A stretch of 7,382 nucleotides of DNA from assembly GCA_003219945.1 (NCBI GenBank), contig QHQV01000313.1, positions 1 through 7,382 of the forward strand, in the 5' to 3' direction. Of this stretch, positions 1 through 6,279 are shown one piece after another. Each line of letters begins with the position of its first letter. The first letter of the stretch is position 1. Under the pieces are notes generated by a model. The model saw only the letters and a list, made by a program, of their open reading frames with translations. It had not been told where the DNA came from and searched no databases. Origin of the DNA: Verrucomicrobiota bacterium (GTDB lineage Bacteria > Verrucomicrobiota > Verrucomicrobiia > Chthoniobacterales > UBA10450). Both the position numbers and the translations under genes were made by a program.

Positions 1-510
1 ACATTTGCAGTCTGGCTCACGCCGGAGCTCGATTGGCGCAAGAATTATGCTGGCTGGCCGGCACTCCGAAAAATGGAATACGTTGATGAGTTGATGCACT
101 CATTGGCTGGCATGCCGCCGGTGCACACGCCGGAATATCGCGTCGCCGATTACGATTGTCTCAACGTAAAGCTCAAAACGTATTACGCGCGCAAACGCAA
201 GCTTAACGAAGATACGTATCCGGATTTTTACGACGCTGATCTGCGACAGCTCTTTGCCGCACCGGCTGGCATCAAGGCAGGCGCCTATTTGCGCCGACGG
301 AGGCGGCGATTACTGAATGCGGTTTGCCAATGGACAAACGAAAAAAAATTCCCCGTGAACCAGCTCCTCGCGAGACTTACCCGCCGATGTGATGAACTTG
401 GATTGCATGTGCTGAATGACGATCCGCAGCAGGATTTTCGTGTCACCGCTTTCATCACGACCCTGGTGATGAATTATCTTTTCACCGGCAAATTCAAGCG
501 GACGAAATAA
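1..510 (+). CDS. Putative zinc-binding metallopeptidase, C-terminal part (5' truncated by window edge)
   Basis: The frame is open from base 1 to the TAA at 508-510, giving 169 residues, so the gene begins upstream and the ATG at 73 is internal. The first visible residues, TFAVWLTPELDWR, followed by GWPALRKMEYVDELM, match my recollection of the region just after the metal-binding glutamate in a family annotated as putative zinc-binding metallopeptidase. There the HExxH-type histidines lie further upstream, so no catalytic residue can be checked here. The rest is helical and charged, with an Arg-rich stretch (six consecutive Arg near residues 99-104) and a C-terminal segment (ITTLVMNYLFTG) typical of the family tail. 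No membrane helix or signal is visible. It ends 7 bases before the ATP-grasp gene, suggesting cotranscription and perhaps a shared peptide substrate (inference). The reading frame is certain; the family call is from memory of the motifs. Confidence 0.6.
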   Translation, partial: TFAVWLTPELDWRKNYAGWPALRKMEYVDELMHSLAGMPPVHTPEYRVADYDCLNVKLKTYYARKRKLNEDTYPDFYDADLRQLFAAPAGIKAGAYLRRRRRRLLNAVCQWTNEKKFPVNQLLARLTRRCDELGLHVLNDDPQQDFRVTAFITTLVMNYLFTGKFKRTK

Positions 511-517
511 CGCACTC

Positions 518-1537
518 GTGAAAAAGAAGCTCAAGGTTCTTGTTTTGTTCGATGGCACAAGTCCCACGACTGTTGATCAGGATTTCAGCGGCGAACTGAA
601 AACGAAAGAGTGGAAGACCGAGGCGGATGTAATGAACGCGCTCGGGGCGCTGGGTCACACACCCGAGCATCTGGCCATCTATGATGATGTCGATCTTCTG
701 CGGCAAAAACTGGAGACGTTCGCGCCTGATGTCCTTTTCAATCTGGTCGAACAATTCAGGAACAAATCTGAATTCGACCAGAACATTGTTTCATTTTTCG
801 AAATGCAAGGCCTGCCGTTCACCGGCTGCGGCTCGACCGGACTCACGCTTTGCAAACACAAGGGGATCTCAAAAAAAATTCTGCACTATCACGGCATTCA
901 CGTCCCTAACTTCGTGGTCATTCCACGTGGGCAGCGGATCGCGCGTCTGAAGCAGCCCAAGTTTCCGCTCGTGGTGAAACCGGTGAAAGAAGAGGCGTCG
1001 TACGGCATTTCACAAGCGTCTTTCGTTGGAAACGACGAGCAGTTTCGCGAACGCGTGAGTTTTATTCACGAGAAATACAACAGCGACGTCATTGCCGAGG
1101 AATACATCGAGGGTCGCGAGCTTTATGTAAGTCTGATGGGAAGTGTGCGATTAACGGTTTTTCCGATCCGCGAACTTGTCTTCCGCGAAGTGCCGCCCGA
1201 CGAACCGAAGATCGCGACTTACAAAGCCAAATGGGACGAAGAATATCGGAAACGATGGGGTTTAGAGAATCAGTTCGCCGAAGATCTCGATCCTGCGCTC
1301 GTCTCTAATATCCAGGAGAAATGTAAAGAGATCTACCGCTTGCTGACCATCGACGGCTACGCGCGAATCGATCTGCGTCTCACGCCCGAGAACAAACTCT
1401 ATTTCATCGAAGCAAACCCGAACCCGATCCTCGCTGACGACGAAGACTTCGCCCTCGCAGCCGGCAAAGCAGGCCTGCCGTATCCGCAACTCGTTGACCG
1501 CATTGTTAGGCAAGGGATGAAGACAATCCGCGATTGA
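518..1537 (+). CDS. D-Ala-D-Ala ligase-like ATP-grasp protein (substrate unknown)
   Basis: 339 residues from a GTG start. The GTG is chosen because it gives the beta-strand start KKLKVLVLFDG expected of the ligase N-terminal domain; the next ATG (residue 39) would delete it. Upstream there is only a weak Shine-Dalgarno sequence. The ATP-grasp fold is supported by K154 in LVVKPVKEEASYG (nucleotide lysine followed by a Gly-containing loop at 158-163), the acidic hinge EEYIEGRE (194-201), D285 in ARIDLR, and E298/N300 in FIEANPNP, the usual Mg ligands. The family uses ATP to form an acyl-phosphate and join it to an amine. Two features depart from housekeeping Ddl: the loop reads EEASYG rather than the usual EGSS-type motif, and the post-ligand segment reads PNPILADDEDF instead of the common Ddl pattern. 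It is therefore probably a paralogue acting on another peptide or amino acid. The gene sits 7 bases after a putative metallopeptidase. Confidence 0.85.
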   Translation: MKKKLKVLVLFDGTSPTTVDQDFSGELKTKEWKTEADVMNALGALGHTPEHLAIYDDVDLLRQKLETFAPDVLFNLVEQFRNKSEFDQNIVSFFEMQGLPFTGCGSTGLTLCKHKGISKKILHYHGIHVPNFVVIPRGQRIARLKQPKFPLVVKPVKEEASYGISQASFVGNDEQFRERVSFIHEKYNSDVIAEEYIEGRELYVSLMGSVRLTVFPIRELVFREVPPDEPKIATYKAKWDEEYRKRWGLENQFAEDLDPALVSNIQEKCKEIYRLLTIDGYARIDLRLTPENKLYFIEANPNPILADDEDFALAAGKAGLPYPQLVDRIVRQGMKTIRD

Positions 1538-1654
1538 AGTTAGAATCACTTCGACGTACCCGAAATTCTGTGCGGTCCCTTCCGTTCGCAGCAGGCGTTG
1601 CGTTGTGCATAAATCGGCGAATCGCGGAGCGTTTCATTTCGGATAAGCTGATGT

Positions 1655-2062
1655 ATGAGCGTGAAAGTCTATGGATGCAATCATGTCGCCATCGAGGTCG
1701 ATGATGTCGAGAAGGCGGCGGCGTTTTACAAGGATGTTTTCAATCTGGAACAGATGAGCGGCGGCGAGGGCGACGCGTTTTTCAAACTGGGTGACCATCA
1801 GTTCCTCGCCATTTTCGAAGTCAACAAGGTTCAGCGAGCAAACGTGCGGCATTTCGGGATCATGGTCCGCGATAAAACGCAGCTTGAGGAAGTCAGAAAG
1901 AAACTTACCGAGAAATACAAACTCAAGTTGGAGCCGCCGTTCCGCTGCGACTTTCGCGATCCATGGGGCAATCGCATTCAGGTGGTCGATCTTCACGATG
2001 AATCACTCGTCTGGCTGTTGCCTTATCGCGAGGTGCAGAAAACAGGTATTAACTTCAAATAG
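1655..2062 (+). CDS. VOC superfamily (glyoxalase/dioxygenase fold) protein
   Basis: 135 residues, one beta-alpha-beta-beta-beta pair, the usual size for a single-chain VOC protein that dimerises. The first module starts NHVAIEVDDVEKAAAFYKDV (9-28), with H10 at the first metal position, and ends QFLAIFEV with E55 at the second. The second module starts at RHFGIMVRD (H66 at the third position) and ends FRDPWGNRIQVVDL, where Q109 replaces the usual glutamate at the fourth position. A Gln can serve as a metal ligand (human glyoxalase I uses one at another position), so activity is not excluded. The substrate cannot be told. ATG 1655 is preferred; the ATG at 1651 is in another frame. The Shine-Dalgarno sequence is weak. 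The 117-base gap from the ATP-grasp gene contains an imperfect hairpin (1568-1574 with 1587-1594, one bulge) but no T-tract. The next gene starts 10 bases downstream. Confidence 0.85.
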   Translation: MSVKVYGCNHVAIEVDDVEKAAAFYKDVFNLEQMSGGEGDAFFKLGDHQFLAIFEVNKVQRANVRHFGIMVRDKTQLEEVRKKLTEKYKLKLEPPFRCDFRDPWGNRIQVVDLHDESLVWLLPYREVQKTGINFK

Positions 2063-2072
2063 CGAGTAGTCG

Positions 2073-2586
2073 ATGCGGTTCGTGCTCGAACGATGCACCG
2101 TTCGTCCGTGGCGGCCGGACGACGCTGAGTCGCTCGTCAGGCACGCGAACAATCGCAAAGTCTGGCTAGGGCTACGCGATCTTTTCCCGCATCCATACAC
2201 GATCCAAGACGCGCACGAATTCCTGCAGCAAGCCATAAGCGAACAGCCGGAAATGAAATTTTGCGTTGAAATTGAGGGCGCGGCCATCGGAGGGATCGGT
2301 GTTCACCCGGGTGAGGACGTGCATCGGCATACATCGACAGTGGGTTACTGGTTGGGCGAAGAGTTCTGGGGACGCGGCATCATGACTGAAGCGCTGACCG
2401 CGGGTTATTGATTTCTGTTTCGACAATTTTCCGCTCCGCCGAATCTCTGCAGAGGTGTTTGCAACCAATGCAGCATCCGCACGCGTTCTTGAAAAAGCCG
2501 GCTTTATTTTCGAAGGACGCCTCAAGAACAATGTCCTCAAAGATGGAGAAGTTCTCGATTCGCTGCTCTACGCCCGAACAAAGTAG
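2073..2586 (+). pseudogene. GNAT N-acetyltransferase (RimJ/RimL-like), disrupted by a +1 frameshift
   Basis: Translation from ATG 2073 gives a GNAT N-terminal part (VRPWRPDDAESLVRHANN, then GYWLGEEFWGRGIMTEAL with the acetyl-CoA-binding G-R-G-I element at 100-103), but it stops at TGA 2409-2411 after 112 residues. The rest of the family continues in the next frame from about 2404 to TAG 2584-2586: IDFCFDNFPLRRISAEVF, then the classic NAASARVLEKAGF, and GRLKNNVLKDGEVLDSLLYAR. Removing one G from the GGG at 2402-2404 turns Ala-Gly-Tyr-stop into Ala-Val-Ile-Asp and restores one 170-residue protein, a normal length for this family. Such enzymes move acetyl from acetyl-CoA to amines, often protein N-termini. 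The two halves show no other damage, so the lesion is recent or a sequencing/assembly indel; programmed frameshifting has no supporting slippery site. It follows the VOC gene by 10 bases. Confidence 0.85.
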
Positions 2587-2631
2587 CGCCGCACGAGCCG
2601 TCGACTTGCGTGTCTGTTAATCACAGGCGAT

Positions 2632-3363
2632 ATGGCTCGCCTCAGCAAACCAATGATTTCATTTATCGTTCCCGCGTACAACGAAGAGCACGAACTTTCA
2701 TATACCCTGGCTGCGATTCGGGAGACCGTGTCTGGCGCGACACAACCATACGAGATCATCGTCGTTGATGATGCGTCAACTGACGCGACCCCGAAGATCG
2801 CGTCGGATGCGGGTGCGAAGGTAATTGCAATCGATCGACGCCAAATCGCAGCCTCTAGGAATGCAGGCGCACGTGCTGCCCAGGGCGAGCATTTGTTCTT
2901 CATTGACGCCGACACGCGGATCAATCGAGCGCATGTAAGTGGAGGGATCGCAGCTCTGGAAGGTGGCTACGCCGGGGGCAGCGCACGAGTGGCGATGGAT
3001 GGATTTATTCCCATTTGGGGACGTATGCTATTGCGTGGGTTTTCGTCGGTTTATTTCGGCCTAAATCTTGGGGCCGGCGCATTTCTTTTCACTACACGCC
3101 GCAACTTCGATGTCGTTGGCGGATTCGATGAGCAGTACTTTGCTGGTGAAGAAGTTTATTTTTCCCTCGAGCTAAAAAAGCTGGGCGGCTTCAAAGTGCT
3201 GCGCGAACCAGTTGTCACGTCTGGTCGGAAATTGCGCATGTATCCTGCCAAACACTTTCTGCGGAAATTCTTTGGCGTAATCCTTCGCGGTCCCGGCGGA
3301 GTCCGTTCGCGTGCAAAGCTCAGCCTTTGGTACGACGGCAAACGAGAAGGGAATCTAGCTTAG
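2632..3363 (+). CDS. Glycosyltransferase family 2 (GT-A fold)
   Basis: 243 residues. It opens with ISFIVPAYNEEHELSYTL (9-26), the standard GT2 nucleotide-sugar-binding start, followed by IIVVDDASTDAT with D46/D47, then AASRNAGARAAQG (73-85), FFIDADT containing the metal-binding D92-A-D94, and an acceptor-side segment GGFDEQYFAGEE (163-174) supplying the likely catalytic acids. These enzymes transfer a sugar from a nucleotide donor to an acceptor, usually in polysaccharide, lipid or protein glycosylation; donor and acceptor cannot be read here. The only strongly hydrophobic part is a moderate stretch near 138-155, so it is probably cytoplasmic or membrane-peripheral. ATG 2632 has AGG at 2625-2627, close for a Shine-Dalgarno; ATG 2653 (residue 8) would also keep the whole domain. 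It lies 45 bases after the GNAT gene and no other glycan genes are in view. Confidence 0.88.
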   Translation: MARLSKPMISFIVPAYNEEHELSYTLAAIRETVSGATQPYEIIVVDDASTDATPKIASDAGAKVIAIDRRQIAASRNAGARAAQGEHLFFIDADTRINRAHVSGGIAALEGGYAGGSARVAMDGFIPIWGRMLLRGFSSVYFGLNLGAGAFLFTTRRNFDVVGGFDEQYFAGEEVYFSLELKKLGGFKVLREPVVTSGRKLRMYPAKHFLRKFFGVILRGPGGVRSRAKLSLWYDGKREGNLA

Positions 3364-3366
3364 GAA

Positions 3367-3389
3367 TCAACGAAGTTCACGGGCGTTGA
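3367..3389. repeat. Short inverted repeat after the glycosyltransferase
   Basis: TCAACG (3367-3372) and CGTTGA (3384-3389) form a 6-bp stem around an 11-base loop, starting 3 bases after the glycosyltransferase stop. No T-tract follows, so it is not a standard intrinsic terminator. It may be the outer edge of the repeat-like region that follows. Confidence 0.4.
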
Positions 3390-3390
3390 T

Positions 3391-3481
3391 TGCCTCTCGC
3401 CTTGCTGAAGGCAAGAGGATTGAGGTGAAGGGTCAGTGCCGACCGTCAATTGCTGAAAGTTAACCCTCACCCTTACAAGGG
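3391..3481. repeat. REP-like palindromic intergenic element
   Basis: Two linked palindromes. The first pairs 3393-3403 (CCTCTCGCCTT) with 3408-3418 (AAGGCAAGAGG), eleven positions with one mismatch and a four-base loop. The second pairs GGTG/AGGGT (3424-3433, one bulged A) with ACCCTCACC (3463-3471) around a 29-base loop. A small CCCT/AGGG pair (3470-3473 with 3478-3481) overlaps its end. The pattern of a gene-distal palindrome followed by a GGTGA-GGGT tract and its inverse resembles dispersed intergenic repeats (REP/BIME-like) in many bacterial genomes. No T-tract follows the first hairpin, so rho-independent termination is not supported. Copy number cannot be tested within this window. Confidence 0.45.
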
Positions 3482-3493
3482 CGATGCGACCCA

Positions 3494-3539
3494 AACGCAA
3501 CGTGAGAATGGCGACGGCTGCTCCAGCGCTCATTGCGTT
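3494..3539 (+). other. Imperfect hairpin upstream of rpsO
   Basis: AACGCAA plus TGAG (3494-3500 and 3503-3506, with a two-base bulge) pairs with CTCA plus TTGCGTT (3529-3532 and 3533-3539). This gives 11 base pairs around a 22-base GC-rich loop, ending 46 bases before the rpsO start. If rpsO is transcribed from further upstream it would lie in the 5' leader, where S15 controls its own translation in several bacteria through unrelated RNA structures. It could equally be chance. Confidence 0.3.
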
Positions 3540-3545
3540 GCGCGG

Positions 3546-3573
3546 TTGCGAAAATCGATTCCTCGTCTACAAT
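3546..3573 (+). promoter_or_regulatory. Candidate sigma-70 promoter for rpsO
   Basis: TTGCGA (3546-3551, 4 of 6 matches to the -35 consensus) and TACAAT (3568-3573, 5 of 6 matches to the -10 consensus) are spaced by 16 bases. Transcription would start near 3579-3581, only about 5-7 bases before the S15 ATG, giving an almost leaderless mRNA. That fits the absence of any Shine-Dalgarno sequence before this ATG. Prediction from hexamers only. Confidence 0.35.
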
Positions 3574-3585
3574 AGCCCCTTCGTT

Positions 3586-3849
3586 ATGGCTGAGAGCAAC
3601 CAAACGTTGGACCTCAAGGAGTTCCAGTTGCATGACAAAGATACCGGCAGTGCGGATGTGCAAGTCGCACTTCTCACGCACCGGATCGAGCATCTGACTG
3701 AGCACCTCAAGGTTAACCGGAAAGATCACTCCTCGCGGCGCGGCTTACTCAAGATGGTCGCGCAACGGAGGAGTCTGCTCGATTATTTGAGCAAAACGGA
3801 AGCTGATCGTTATAAGAAATTGATCGAGAAGCTGAACCTTCGGAAGTAA
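3586..3849 (+). CDS. rpsO: 30S ribosomal protein S15
   Basis: 87 residues, the usual bacterial S15 length (88-89). S15 is a primary 16S rRNA-binding protein that organises the central domain of the 30S subunit. The family core is clear: [16 protein letters not shown] (19-34), [19 protein letters not shown] (37-55) with H40, D47 and S50 at the conserved rRNA-contacting positions, [12 protein letters not shown] (57-68), and the tail [14 protein letters not shown]44 stands where E. coli has His45. The start at 3586 (MAES...) is chosen by length. The frame is open up to an ATG at 3484, but the extra 34 residues ([14 protein letters not shown]...) resemble no S15 N-terminus. There is no Shine-Dalgarno sequence before the ATG (CCCCTTCGTT), and a TACAAT hexamer lies 12 bases upstream. 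As in many bacteria, pnp follows. Confidence 0.97.
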   Translation: MAESNQTLDLKEFQLHDKDTGSADVQVALLTHRIEHLTEHLKVNRKDHSSRRGLLKMVAQRRSLLDYLSKTEADRYKKLIEKLNLRK

Positions 3850-3861
3850 TCGGAGCGATCG

Positions 3862-3898
3862 TTCGGCAGGTTCGGATCCGGAATTTGAACTGCTCGAA
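3862..3898 (+). other. Hairpin immediately downstream of rpsO
   Basis: TTCG-GCAG-G-TTC (3862-3873) pairs with GAAC-TGC-T-CGAA (3887-3898), about 11 base pairs with two single-base bulges and a 13-base loop. It begins 13 bases after the S15 stop. The sequence that follows is A-rich, not T-rich, so it is a poor intrinsic terminator; it could protect the 3' end of an rpsO mRNA or be a processing site. In E. coli a hairpin terminator/attenuator lies at the matching place between rpsO and pnp, with partial readthrough. Confidence 0.45.
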
Positions 3899-3957
3899 GC
3901 CACAACCCAACTAAAGAAAACAACAAGCAATCCAGGCGCAGTAATCACCTTGGATTT

Positions 3958-4009
3958 TAGGTTTTAGTTTCGCCTCCGGCACGTGCCCGGACAACGGGTT
4001 TAAAACCTA
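3958..4009 (+). promoter_or_regulatory. Stem-loop in the pnp leader (candidate autoregulatory/processing site)
   Basis: A perfect 9-bp inverted repeat, TAGGTTTTA (3958-3966) with TAAAACCTA (4001-4009), encloses a second stem TCCGG (3975-3979) with CCGGA (3987-3991), whose loop overlaps the 10-bp palindrome GGCACGTGCC (3978-3987). The element ends 44 bases before the pnp ATG. In E. coli a leader stem in this position is cleaved by RNase III and the processed leader lets PNPase repress its own translation. The position and form match that; the sequence does not, so the role is inferred. Confidence 0.45.
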
Positions 4010-4024
4010 CAGTCGGGGTGACCG

Positions 4025-4044
4025 CCTGGAATCGCATATCCAGG
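4025..4044 (+). promoter_or_regulatory. Small hairpin overlapping the pnp Shine-Dalgarno
   Basis: CCTGGA (4025-4030) pairs perfectly with TCCAGG (4039-4044) around an 8-base loop. The 3' arm takes in AGG at 4042-4044, the first half of the pnp ribosome binding site (AGGAAGAG, 4042-4049). When folded it would partly hide that site, which suggests translational control of pnp. Six base pairs with four or five G-C is modest stability. Confidence 0.45.
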
Positions 4045-4049
4045 AAGAG
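4042..4049 (+). promoter_or_regulatory. Ribosome binding site of pnp
   Basis: AGGAAGAG with the GGA core 8 bases before ATG 4054. It decides the start: the in-frame ATG at 4018 lacks such a site and would add 12 residues (MTAWNRISRKST) not seen in PNPase. Confidence 0.75.
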
Positions 4050-4053
4050 TACA

Positions 4054-6186
4054 ATGCAACAAAAGGTCACCGCCCAAATTGGGGGCAATGAAGTATCTAT
4101 TGAAACCGGCAAAATCGCCAGGCTCGCAGACGGCGCCGTCATCGTAAACTGCGGCGACACCACCGTCCTTGTCTGCGCCGTTTCGGCCACAGCTGTGAAG
4201 GAAGGTCAGGATTTCTTCCCGCTCACAGTGGACTATCGTGAAAAAGCCGCAGCCGCGGGAAAATTCCCGGGCGGCTATTTCAAACGTGAGGGACGTCCCA
4301 CGGAAAAAGAAACGCTCACTTCGCGAATGATCGATCGGCCCCTGCGGCCACTTTTTCCAAAAGGATATTTTTACGATACACAGATCATCTCCATTCTGCT
4401 TAGCGCCGATGGTCAGAACGATCCCGATATGCTCGCACTTAATGGTGCGTCCGCCGCGCTGAGCATTTCGGATATTCCGTTTGCAGGCCCGATTGGTGCG
4501 GTGCGCGTCGGTCGTGTAAACGGTGAGTTTATTGCCAACCCGACACACGACGAGCGCGCTCAGAGCGATCTCGACCTTGTTTATGTCGGCACTGAAAATG
4601 ATGTGATCATGATCGAAGGGTCGGCCAAGGAAGTTCCCGAAGCCGAATTCGTCAAAGCGCTCGAGTTCGCACACGGACACGCACGCGAGATGATTCGCAT
4701 CCAGAAGGAATTGGGGGCGATGGTAGGCAAATCAAAACGGGACCTCGAGTTGCTCAAGGTCGATCAGCAGCTGCTGGATATCGCCTACCGGGTTGCGGGC
4801 GAGCGAATCGAACAGGCGCTCCGCACTGAAGGCAAAAGTGCGCGCGCTAAGGCGATCGACGCTCTGCGAGAGGAAGTAGAGGCCGCGATTCTCGAAAAAT
4901 TTCCCGAGGCCGATTCATTTGCGATCTCCCAAGCATTCGATTTCATCGAAAAGAAGACATTTCGCGCCAGCATTCTGGAAAAACAGCAACGCGTGGATGG
5001 CCGCGGCTACAACGATCTGCGCCCGATCACCTGTGAAGTAGGTGTGCTGCCGCGAGCACATGGTTCTGCGATTTTCCAACGCGGCGAAACGCAGGCGCTC
5101 GCGCTCGCGACGCTAGCTCCTATCGAAGAAGCACAGATGATTGATGCGTATGGCGGCGGCGAACAATCAAAGCGGTTTATTCTCCATTACAATTTTCCGC
5201 CGTTTAGCGTAGGCGAAACAGGGCGGACAGGCGGGCCTGGGCGGCGGGAGATTGGCCATGGCGCGCTGGCGGAGCGGTCGCTTGAACCGGTCGTGCCGAG
5301 CGAAAACGAATTTCGTTATGCCATCCGCGTTTCCAGCGAGATCATGGAATCCAACGGCTCGACATCCATGGCCAGCGTGTGCGGTGGAATGCTCGCACTG
5401 ATGGACGCAGGTGTGCCGATGAAGGGGATGGTTGCCGGAATCTCAATCGGCCTGGTCACCGAGGCTGGCGACGACAATCAATTGAAACGCTACGAATTGC
5501 TCACCGACATCACCGGGTCCGAAGATCATTATGGCGATATGGATTTCAAGCTTTGCGGAACGGACGCAGGCGTGACGGGTTTTCAGCTCGACCTGAAACT
5601 CCCCGGTATCGGTCACAACATCATTGCCGAAGCAATCCAACGTGCGAAAGAAGCACGCACGAAGATTCTCGAGATCATGCGTCGCACGATGGATCAACCG
5701 CGGGCAGAACTGTCGAAATACGCGCCGCGGATCGAGACGATCAAAATCAATCCAGAGAAGATCGGCGCGCTCATCGGGCCCGGCGGCAAAACCATTAAGG
5801 GCATCGTCGCTGAAACTGGTGCCGAAATTAACATTGAAGACGATGGCTCTGTGCACATCTACGCAACGACTGGCGAAAGCATGGCGCGTGCTAAGGAAAT
5901 CATCGGCGGCATGACCCGCGAAATCGAAATCGGACAAACCTACCAGGGACGCGTCGTCACGACGAAGGAGTTCGGGGCGTTTGTTGAAGTTTTCCCAGGC
6001 AAAGACGGCCTGGTGCACATTTCCGAGCTAGCCGATTTTCGAGTGAAGCGAACCGAAGATGTGGTCAAAGTCGGCGACATGATTTGGATCAAATGCATCG
6101 GCATCGATGACAAAGGCCGCGTAAAACTTTCGCGCAAGGCGGCGCTGAAAGAACGCGCTGAAAAAGAAACAGGCCAAGCTCTGTAA
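4054..6186 (+). CDS. pnp: Polyribonucleotide nucleotidyltransferase (PNPase)
   Basis: 710 residues, almost the same as E. coli PNPase (711). The enzyme degrades RNA 3' to 5' with phosphate, releasing nucleoside diphosphates, and acts in mRNA turnover and the degradosome. The full domain order is visible. The first RNase PH domain contains [15 protein letters not shown] (76-82) and RPLRPLFP (95-102). A helical linker follows. The second RNase PH domain starts near [10 protein letters not shown] and contains [13 protein letters not shown] (378-390), RREIGHG (397-403) and [13 protein letters not shown] (433-445). [13 protein letters not shown] carries D491 and D497, equivalent to the catalytic Asp pair of E. 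coli. A KH domain begins about residue 560, with [12 protein letters not shown] as its GxxG loop. An S1 domain runs from about 627 to 696 ([23 protein letters not shown]). All catalytic residues looked for are present. The gene follows rpsO after a 204-base structured spacer that probably controls it. Confidence 0.98.
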   Translation: MQQKVTAQIGGNEVSIETGKIARLADGAVIVNCGDTTVLVCAVSATAVKEGQDFFPLTVDYREKAAAAGKFPGGYFKREGRPTEKETLTSRMIDRPLRPLFPKGYFYDTQIISILLSADGQNDPDMLALNGASAALSISDIPFAGPIGAVRVGRVNGEFIANPTHDERAQSDLDLVYVGTENDVIMIEGSAKEVPEAEFVKALEFAHGHAREMIRIQKELGAMVGKSKRDLELLKVDQQLLDIAYRVAGERIEQALRTEGKSARAKAIDALREEVEAAILEKFPEADSFAISQAFDFIEKKTFRASILEKQQRVDGRGYNDLRPITCEVGVLPRAHGSAIFQRGETQALALATLAPIEEAQMIDAYGGGEQSKRFILHYNFPPFSVGETGRTGGPGRREIGHGALAERSLEPVVPSENEFRYAIRVSSEIMESNGSTSMASVCGGMLALMDAGVPMKGMVAGISIGLVTEAGDDNQLKRYELLTDITGSEDHYGDMDFKLCGTDAGVTGFQLDLKLPGIGHNIIAEAIQRAKEARTKILEIMRRTMDQPRAELSKYAPRIETIKINPEKIGALIGPGGKTIKGIVAETGAEINIEDDGSVHIYATTGESMARAKEIIGGMTREIEIGQTYQGRVVTTKEFGAFVEVFPGKDGLVHISELADFRVKRTEDVVKVGDMIWIKCIGIDDKGRVKLSRKAALKERAEKETGQAL

Positions 6187-6249
6187 CGAGCAGATCTTGC
6201 TACCGGAGCGAGACGTCCAAAAACAAGCTTTGTGTTTGCGCGGCGGCAA

Positions 6250-6274
6250 TTTTCGATGCGTCGTCTTCCGAAAA
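6250..6274. repeat. Inverted repeat downstream of pnp
   Basis: TTTTCG (6250-6255) and CGAAAA (6269-6274) form a 6-bp stem with a 13-base loop, 63 bases after the pnp stop. The sequence after it is not T-rich, so termination is doubtful. It adjoins the stronger palindrome at 6280-6299. Confidence 0.35.
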
Positions 6275-6279
6275 CTCCG

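Noticed and set aside
1538..1654. Promoter or terminator in the spacer before the VOC gene
   Set aside because: Only an imperfect 7-bp hairpin (1568-1594) and poor hexamers such as CATAAA at 1608-1613 are present, which is too weak to call.
2400..2411. Programmed ribosomal frameshift in the GNAT gene
   Set aside because: There is no X-XXY-YYZ slippery site or clear downstream structure, and GNAT genes are not known for this. An indel is simpler.
2408..2620. 70-residue plus-strand frame overlapping the GNAT 3' half
   Set aside because: It is in neither GNAT frame; the conserved NAASARVLEKAGF segment is read in the other forward frame ending at 2586.
2568..2924. 118-residue minus-strand frame across the glycosyltransferase start
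   Set aside because: It overlaps the well-supported GT2 domain in antisense and shows no motif.
3393..3418. Intrinsic terminator for the glycosyltransferase
   Set aside because: The stem is good, but the following bases are ATTGAGGTGAAG, with no run of T.
3484..3849. Longer 121-residue version of S15
   Set aside because: The added 34 residues are unlike any S15 N-terminus, while the start at 3586 gives the canonical 87 residues. The extension is an accidentally open frame over the upstream spacer.
4018..4053. Earlier pnp start giving 722 residues
   Set aside because: It lacks a Shine-Dalgarno, whereas ATG 4054 has AGGAAGAG at good spacing and gives the standard PNPase length.
4000..4680. 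226-residue open frame on the minus strand across the 5' part of pnp
   Set aside because: It lies opposite a strongly conserved gene and has no recognisable domain; it is a shadow of pnp codon use. The same holds for the 191-residue minus-strand frame at 5443-6018.
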